A stretch of DNA of 6,873 bases from Desulfobacteraceae bacterium. Its GTDB lineage: Bacteria > Desulfobacterota > Desulfobacteria > Desulfobacterales > JAUWMJ01. The notes under the pieces are model-generated. The model was not told the origin of the DNA and ran no database searches. It saw only the letters and a list, made by a program, of their open reading frames with translations. This document shows positions 1 through 3,763 of this stretch, piece by piece. Within the stretch, counting starts at the first letter, position 1. Each line of letters starts with the position of its first letter. The stretch spans positions 1 to 6,873 of the forward strand of contig JAUWOH010000161.1 in NCBI GenBank assembly GCA_030612225.1, read 5' to 3'. Made by a program: the position numbers and the translations under genes.

Positions 1-110
1 AGTTTTAGGATTTAAGTTTTAAGTCTCTATTAAAACAGACAATATCATTAACCTAAAACATAAAACTTAACACTTAAAACCTGATGAATTTGTTTTTTTA
101 CGAATTCATC
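1..110. repeat. Composite A/T-rich heptamer repeat, family A copy 1 (cut by window edge)
   Basis: The left part (1-28) reads as 7-base units of the type AGTTTTA. A unique centre follows (about 29-50). A right part (51-80) has 7-base units of the type CTTAAAA, the reverse complement class of the left units. The element ends in a stem-loop at 83-110. A second copy lies at 3535-3643: bases 16-70 match 3535-3589 at 52 of 55 positions, and 76-110 match 3609-3643 at 32 of 35 positions (compared by eye). The copy sits directly upstream of the korB ribosome binding site. It has no coding capacity that I can support. Its function is unknown; it resembles the short tandemly repeated heptamers known from some cyanobacteria only in general form. 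Confidence 0.85.
83..110. other. Stem-loop closing repeat copy A1
   Basis: GATGAATTTG (83-92) pairs with CGAATTCATC (101-110) across an 8-base T-rich loop. Nine pairs are Watson-Crick and one is G-T (G-U in RNA). The right arm ends 7 bases before the korB Shine-Dalgarno sequence, so in a transcript the hairpin would stand just upstream of the ribosome binding site. The equivalent hairpin in copy 2 (3616-3643) is perfect, so the mismatch here probably arose later in this copy. A regulatory role is possible but not shown. Confidence 0.75.
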
Positions 111-131
111 GATTATCAGGAGAATAATATA

Positions 132-866
132 ATGGGAAAGACATTTAAAAAACCTGAAGCGCTCGCCGACCAGGTTACACATTACTGTCCTGGGTGTACC
201 CATGGCGTTATTCACAGGCTGGTGGCTGAAGTTATTGATGAACTTGGAATCCGGGGGCGTACGATTGGTGTCGCACCTGTGGGGTGCGCTGTTTTGGCCT
301 ATAATTATTTTACATTTGATTTTATTGAGTCGGCCCACGGCAGGGCGCCGGCAGTTGCTACGGGAATAAAACGGGTTCGTCCTGATTTGATGGTTTTTAC
401 ATACCAGGGGGACGGTGATCTGGCAAGTATAGGAATGGGAGAAATTGTTCATGCTGCCAACAGGGGTGAGAAATTTACAACAATTTTTGTGAATAATGCT
501 GTCTATGGTATGACAGGCGGCCAGATGGCTCCTACCACAATGCCTGGTCAGCGCACAACAACATCTCCTTTTGGCCGGGATGTGGAAGACGTAGGCATGC
601 CTATAAAGGTGGCGGAACTGCTTGCCGCTTTACAGACACCGGGATACATCGTACGGCAAACAGTGCTGAAGCCAAAATATATCAACAGGGCAAAAAAAGC
701 CATAAAAAAGGCATTTGAATATCAACAGGAAGGCCGATGCTTCAGCTTTGTTGAACTGGTGAGTACCTGCCCAACAAACTGGGGCCTTACTCCGGTGGAG
801 GCGATTAAATGGGCGGAAGAAGAAATGCTACCTTATTATGAACTTGGTGAATTTAAAATACCGTAA
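132..866 (+). CDS. korB: 2-oxoacid:ferredoxin oxidoreductase, beta (TPP-binding) subunit
   Basis: Beta subunit of a cytoplasmic 2-oxoacid:ferredoxin oxidoreductase, which converts a 2-oxoacid plus CoA to acyl-CoA and CO2 while reducing ferredoxin. The 244-residue product has CPGC at residues 19-22. The thiamine diphosphate motif begins GDGD at 93-96 and closes with NN at 121-122, followed by the AVYGMTGGQ stretch typical of the family. The start is ATG 132, preceded by AGGAG at 118-122 with 9 bases of spacing. An in-frame ATG at 84 lies inside a repeat and is rejected. Length and motifs fit KorB/VorB-type proteins. The 2-oxoglutarate assignment is the most common one, but 2-oxoisovalerate or another 2-oxoacid cannot be excluded. 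korC follows after a 177-base gap; korA and the ferredoxin subunit should lie upstream. The stop codon lies in the first bases of the palindrome at 863-969. Confidence 0.93.
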   Translation: MGKTFKKPEALADQVTHYCPGCTHGVIHRLVAEVIDELGIRGRTIGVAPVGCAVLAYNYFTFDFIESAHGRAPAVATGIKRVRPDLMVFTYQGDGDLASIGMGEIVHAANRGEKFTTIFVNNAVYGMTGGQMAPTTMPGQRTTTSPFGRDVEDVGMPIKVAELLAALQTPGYIVRQTVLKPKYINRAKKAIKKAFEYQQEGRCFSFVELVSTCPTNWGLTPVEAIKWAEEEMLPYYELGEFKIP

Positions 867-969
867 GCGTCCACAGGCACAACATCTGCACGTGATCAGG
901 ACAACCAGCATAGCAGACTATAGCTGAACGCCCTGATCACGCACATCTGCAGCACCTGTGAACGCTTAC
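863..969. repeat. 107-bp imperfect palindromic element between korB and korC
   Basis: The outer arms GTAAGCGTCCACAGG (863-877) and CCTGTGAACGCTTAC (955-969) pair at 14 of 15 positions. The inner arms CGTGATCAGG (891-900) and CCTGATCACG (932-941) pair perfectly. The segments between outer and inner arms are both 13 bases and share the direct repeat ACATCTGCA (882-890 and 943-951). CTGCA at 886-890 can also pair with TGCAG at 948-952 through an offset bulge. The apex can fold again: CAGCATAG (906-913) against CTAT-a-GCTG (918-926). The element carries no gene and no poly-T tail, so it is not a standard terminator. Its form suggests a REP/BIME-like or miniature mobile palindrome, possibly mobilised in trans by an IS200/REP-type transposase; that part is inference. 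Its first bases include the korB stop codon TAA. Confidence 0.85.
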
Positions 970-992
970 AGGACGGAGATTAAAAAACCTTT

Positions 993-1022
993 TTGTTCCG
1001 AATGGGCGTGAACGGTTATAAA
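993..1022 (+). promoter_or_regulatory. Candidate promoter for korC
   Basis: TTGTTC (993-998, 3 of 6 to the sigma-70 -35 consensus) and TATAAA (1017-1022, 5 of 6 to the -10 consensus) are separated by 18 bases. Transcription would start near 1029-1030 and leave a leader of about 14-15 bases holding the korC ribosome binding site. The location, right after the palindromic element that separates korB from korC, would make sense if the element interferes with read-through. The match is weak and could be chance in AT-rich DNA. Confidence 0.3.
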
Positions 1023-1043
1023 ATACTTAAGTAGGAGGCAAGA

Positions 1044-1580
1044 ATGCAAAGTGAAGTTATGTTCGCCGGTTTTGGCGGTCAGGGAATATTATTAAGTGCA
1101 AAGATCCTTGCTCATGCGGGCATGGAAGAAGGCCTGGAGGTGGCATGGGTTCCTTCTTACGGACCTGAGATGCGGGGTGGTACTGCATACTGTACGGTGG
1201 TCATTAGCGACAGGCCCATCGGAAGTCCGATTATTAGAAATCCGTTACACCTGGTAGCTATGAATCGTCCTTCTCTGGAAAAATTTGCACCCATGGTAAA
1301 ACCTGGTGGGGTGATAATGATTAACAGCTCGTTGATATCAATAGGTTCAGGTCGCAGTGATATTGATGAGCTCAATGTTCCGGCTAATGATATTGCAAAA
1401 AAGCTTGGTAATATCAGATCGGCAAATATTGTTGCACTTTCAGCTTTTGTTGCCCGAAGCAAAATTGTTGACTTTGATATCCTGCGCAAATGCGTTAAAA
1501 AAGAATTTTCGAAAAAAGAAAAACTTATTCCTCTTAATATGGAGGCTGTAACAGCAGGCGGAGAAGCCGCAAAGCTATGA
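1044..1580 (+). CDS. korC: 2-oxoacid:ferredoxin oxidoreductase, gamma subunit
   Basis: Gamma (catalytic-domain) subunit that partners KorB in the ferredoxin-dependent oxidation of a 2-oxoacid, probably 2-oxoglutarate, in the cytoplasm. The 178-residue protein has the family's N-terminal GFGGQG motif at residues 9-14, SYGPEMRGGTA at 38-48, and the following conserved stretch with SPII and a MNRPS segment. Its length is normal for KorC/VorC-type gamma subunits. Start ATG 1044 follows AGGAGG (1033-1038) by 5 bases, a strong site. It is probably part of the upstream kor operon, although a 177-base gap with a palindrome intervenes and a weak promoter may lie at 993-1022. The last codons (from 1571) merge into the GGGAAGCT-type octamer array, so the extreme C-terminus, ending in AAKL, may be partly repeat-derived. 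Confidence 0.92.
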   Translation: MQSEVMFAGFGGQGILLSAKILAHAGMEEGLEVAWVPSYGPEMRGGTAYCTVVISDRPIGSPIIRNPLHLVAMNRPSLEKFAPMVKPGGVIMINSSLISIGSGRSDIDELNVPANDIAKKLGNIRSANIVALSAFVARSKIVDFDILRKCVKKEFSKKEKLIPLNMEAVTAGGEAAKL

Positions 1581-1628
1581 AGGCTGGGAGGCTATGAGGT
1601 TGGGAAGCTGGGAGACCGGGAAGCTGGG
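1571..1628 (+). repeat. Octamer repeat array, family B copy 1
   Basis: A degenerate tandem array with a period of 8 bases (one 9-base unit at 1577-1585). GGGAAGCT occurs exactly at 1602-1609 and 1618-1625; variants are GGGAGGCT (1586-1593), ATGAGGTT (1594-1601) and GGGAGACC (1610-1617). The array overlaps the korC stop codon (1578-1580) and runs to within 9 bases of the hisC-cmk ATG. It therefore forms the whole spacer between the two genes and supplies the only purine-rich sequence that could act as a ribosome binding site. A sister array lies at 3402-3465. Confidence 0.85.
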
Positions 1629-1637
1629 TTGCAAAAC

Positions 1638-3419
1638 ATGAAGTTATCCATTCCAGATTATATTTTATCGATTAAGCCGTATGTTCCGGGAAAGCCCCTT
1701 GAGGAGCTTGAAAGGGAGTATGGCATAAAAAAATCGATAAAACTTGCCTCCAATGAAAACCCTCTGGGCCCTTCCCCCATGGCTGTTAAAGCTATTAGAT
1801 CTGCACTGGAAAACTTAAACCGTTATCCTGATGGGAGCGGGTATAATCTTCTAAACAGGATTGCAGAAAAACTGAAAGTATCTCCGGAAAATATCGTTTT
1901 GGGAAACGGTTCTGATGAAATCATCGGCATGCTGACACATACGCTGTTAAAACCAGGGGATGAAGTAATTCTGCCGCATCCTTCATTCCTGATATACGAT
2001 ATAATGGTTCGCTCTGCGGGTGCAACTTGTGTAAATGTTCCTCTTAATTCTTTTTCCATTGATCTGGAAGAGATTAAAAAAAGGCTGACATCAAAATCCC
2101 GGATGGTTTTTTTATGCAACCCCAACAATCCTACAGGAACCATTATCCTGAAGAAAGAATTTGAAAGCTTCCTTGAAAGCATTCCTCCTGAAATCGTTGT
2201 TGTTATAGATGAGGCATATATCGAATTTGTCAGGGATAGAAACTGCGCCTGCGGTATTGATTATATCGATTCCAAAAGACCGCTTGTTGTACTTCGAACC
2301 TTTTCCAAAGCTTACGGTTTGGCCGGGCTTCGAATAGGATACGGAGTCATGTCGGAAGAGATATCAGGGCTTATTAACAGGATCAGGCTTCCATTTAATA
2401 CAAATTCTCTGGCTCAGACCGGAGCTGTTGCGGCTTTAGATGATGAAATATTTTTTAAAAAGACGTTAAGCCTGATTCATGAAGGCCTTGATTTTATGTA
2501 TGATTCACTGAACAGGCTGGGCATAAACTACTTTCCAACTCAGGCAAACTTTTTTCTTATAGATGTTGAAAGAGATGCTGACGAAGTCTTTGAAAAAATG
2601 CTGGCTCACGGCGTTATTGTCCGTTCCATGACGTCCTATGGGTATCCGCAGTATATTCGTGTTAATGTCGGGCTTCGTGATGAAAATGCAAGGTTTATCA
2701 AGGCGTTGGACGATGTGCTTGGTTCACTGAATACAAACAAAAGTTCAAAACGGCTGGTTATCACGATAGACGGTCCGGCAGGAGCAGGAAAGACTACGGT
2801 TAGCCGGGCTCTTGCAGATCGTTTGGGATATAAATATATCGATACAGGCGCCCTTTACAGAGGTGTTGCCTATGAAGCAATATCAAAAGGGCTGAGTTAT
2901 CATGACGACAATAGCCTTGAAAGTATGTGCGCCGGTCTAAGGCTTAAATTTATACGCAGAAAAAAAGAGTTGCGTCTTATATCGAATGATTCGGATATCA
3001 CCGATTTGATCCGGACTCCTGAGATAACAATGTTTGCATCTGCAGTTTCTGCCAGAGCGATTGTAAGGAAGTATCTTCTGGATTTACAAAGGGATATGGG
3101 CAGGGAAAAAGGAGTTGTATTCGAGGGCAGGGATATGGGGACTGTTGTCTTTCCTGATGCAGATATAAAGTTTTTCCTGGATGCATCCCCTAAAAACAGG
3201 GCATTAAGACGCTACAGGGAAATGGAACAGGAAACCTCTCAAACTTTAGAAGATGTTGAAAGAGATATGAAGCAAAGGGATGAAAATGACAGCAGCAGAG
3301 AACTTGCGCCCCTGAAGCCGGCTGAGGATGCAGAAATTATAGATTCTACCGATATTTCCGCCAACGAGGTCGTTGAATCGATGCTGTCTTATATAGAGGC
3401 AAAGAGGCTGGGAAGCTGA
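1638..3419 (+). CDS. hisC-cmk: Fused histidinol-phosphate aminotransferase / cytidylate kinase
   Basis: A 593-residue protein with two complete enzymes. Residues 1 to about 366 are a PLP-dependent class I/II aminotransferase of the HisC family (imidazole-acetol phosphate to histidinol phosphate; some members act on aromatic amino acids). Visible motifs are NENPLG 39-44, NPNNPTG 161-167, DEAY 191-194, PLP lysine K224 in SKAYGLAGLR, and R341. Residues about 372-593 are cytidylate kinase (CMP/dCMP + ATP to CDP/dCDP + ADP): P-loop GPAGAGKTT 379-387, DTGALYR 402-408, GRDMG 497-501, then the RD..DSSRELAPL region from 547. Both parts have normal length, joined by a short linker (NTNKSSK). Start ATG 1638 is chosen over TTG 1629, which lies at the edge of a repeat; neither has a strong ribosome binding site. 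Repeat arrays flank both ends, and the final codons (RLGS) lie in one. A frameshift artefact is unlikely because both domains are intact in one frame. Confidence 0.93.
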   Translation: MKLSIPDYILSIKPYVPGKPLEELEREYGIKKSIKLASNENPLGPSPMAVKAIRSALENLNRYPDGSGYNLLNRIAEKLKVSPENIVLGNGSDEIIGMLTHTLLKPGDEVILPHPSFLIYDIMVRSAGATCVNVPLNSFSIDLEEIKKRLTSKSRMVFLCNPNNPTGTIILKKEFESFLESIPPEIVVVIDEAYIEFVRDRNCACGIDYIDSKRPLVVLRTFSKAYGLAGLRIGYGVMSEEISGLINRIRLPFNTNSLAQTGAVAALDDEIFFKKTLSLIHEGLDFMYDSLNRLGINYFPTQANFFLIDVERDADEVFEKMLAHGVIVRSMTSYGYPQYIRVNVGLRDENARFIKALDDVLGSLNTNKSSKRLVITIDGPAGAGKTTVSRALADRLGYKYIDTGALYRGVAYEAISKGLSYHDDNSLESMCAGLRLKFIRRKKELRLISNDSDITDLIRTPEITMFASAVSARAIVRKYLLDLQRDMGREKGVVFEGRDMGTVVFPDADIKFFLDASPKNRALRRYREMEQETSQTLEDVERDMKQRDENDSSRELAPLKPAEDAEIIDSTDISANEVVESMLSYIEAKRLGS

Positions 3420-3465
3420 TAAGCTGGGAAGTTATGACTCTGAGAGGCTTAAAGGTTTGGAGGAA
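3402..3465 (+). repeat. Octamer repeat array, family B copy 2
   Basis: Eight consecutive 8-base units in strict register: AAGAGGCT, GGGAAGCT (3410-3417), GATAAGCT, GGGAAGTT, then more diverged units ending with TGGAGGAA (3458-3465). This is the same family and orientation as 1571-1628, so the two arrays bracket the hisC-cmk gene. The array starts inside the coding region and includes the stop codon TGA (3417-3419). No function can be assigned. Confidence 0.85.
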
Positions 3466-3497
3466 AAAACGGAAAATTGAGAGATCGAATATTGACA

Positions 3498-3534
3498 GTT
3501 TCGTAAAAAGTCAAAAAACCATTTTTTACGAAAC
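3498..3534. terminator. Inverted repeat after hisC-cmk, possible bidirectional terminator
   Basis: GTTTCGTAAAAA (3498-3509) and TTTTTACGAAAC (3523-3534) form a perfect 12-bp inverted repeat with a 13-base loop. It lies 79 bases after the hisC-cmk stop and directly before repeat copy A2. The T-run is in the arm rather than after the stem and the stem is A/T-rich, so a classical terminator is uncertain. It shares the core TTTTTACGAA with the hairpin at 3616-3643, so it may belong to the same repeat family instead. Confidence 0.45.
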
Positions 3535-3643
3535 GTTTTAAGTCTTTATTAAAACAGACAATATCATTAACCTAAAGCCTAAAACTTAATCCCGCCCCAG
3601 GCGGGACTAAAACCTGATGAATTCGAATTTTTACGAATTCATC
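3535..3643. repeat. Composite A/T-rich heptamer repeat, family A copy 2
   Basis: Second copy of the element at 1-110. Bases 3535-3589 differ from 16-70 at only three positions. The closing hairpin is perfect here: GATGAATTCG (3616-3625) with CGAATTCATC (3634-3643) around an 8-base loop. Copy 2 differs by carrying 19 bases (3590-3608) where copy 1 has five (71-75); most of this insert is a G/C hairpin. The copy fills the start of the 344-base gene-free stretch 3420-3763. The rest of that stretch holds the octamer array, an inverted repeat and the rpsA leader; no ORF with supported function is present. Confidence 0.88.
3590..3606. other. G/C hairpin inserted in repeat copy A2
   Basis: TCCCGCC (3590-3596) and GGCGGGA (3600-3606) make a perfect 7-bp stem with a 3-base loop. 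The hairpin is almost pure G/C inside a strongly A/T-rich repeat and is absent from copy 1, so it looks like a separate micro-insertion of a small palindrome. It has no T-run, so terminator function is not supported. Confidence 0.75.
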
Positions 3644-3671
3644 AATATATTTATAAAAATGAAATTAATCG

Positions 3672-3700
3672 TTGTTTTTTTAAAAACAGTCTGATAAAAG
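3672..3700 (+). promoter_or_regulatory. Weak candidate promoter for rpsA
   Basis: TTGTTT (3672-3677, 3 of 6) and TAAAAG (3695-3700, 4 of 6) are separated by 17 bases, which would give a leader of about 57 bases. rpsA very likely has its own promoter here, given the 344-base gap and its high expected expression, but this exact placement is poorly supported. Another -10-like hexamer, TATGCT, lies at 3709-3714 without a matching -35. Confidence 0.22.
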
Positions 3701-3729
3701 TATTAAGTTATGCTATCTGAGTAAATAGC

Positions 3730-3763
3730 AAAAAAAAGAAAGGCAAGGGGGATTTTTTTTAAT
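3730..3763 (+). promoter_or_regulatory. rpsA ribosome binding region with paired A8/T8 tracts
   Basis: The Shine-Dalgarno core GGGGG (3747-3751, inside AAGGGGGA 3745-3752) is 12 bases from the ATG, a little far. It lies between eight As (3730-3737) and eight Ts (3753-3760), which could pair and place the ribosome binding site in a 15-base loop. The U8 tract between ribosome binding site and start codon is the kind of single-stranded U-rich sequence that protein S1 binds. Self-regulation of rpsA is known in Escherichia coli; applying it here is inference. Confidence 0.45.

Noticed and set aside
84..131. Extended korB reading frame starting at ATG 84
   Set aside because: The extra codons lie in the repeat hairpin, there is no ribosome binding site, and ATG 132 has AGGAG at good spacing and matches the family N-terminus.
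48..452. 134-codon minus-strand frame over korB
   Set aside because: It covers the repeat and the antisense of korB, shows no family motif and no ribosome binding site.
863..969. Rho-independent terminator or attenuator for korB
   Set aside because: The hairpin is far longer than usual terminators, its left arm includes the stop codon, and it lacks a following T-run; a repeat-type palindrome fits better.
1357..1551. Plus-strand 64-codon frame inside korC
   Set aside because: Out-of-frame shadow of korC with no recognisable motif.
1629..1637. TTG start three codons upstream of hisC-cmk
   Set aside because: It lies at the end of the octamer array; ATG 1638 begins the sequence expected for HisC (KLSIPDYI), so the TTG is not needed.
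2730..2760. Sequencing frameshift creating the HisC-Cmk fusion
   Set aside because: Both domains are complete in the same frame and joined by a natural-looking polar linker with no homopolymer run longer than four; reads would be needed to exclude a base substitution in a stop codon.
3420..3763. Riboswitch or small RNA gene in the long gap before rpsA
   Set aside because: The region is explained by repeats and an A/T-rich leader; no known riboswitch core or tRNA-like fold is visible.
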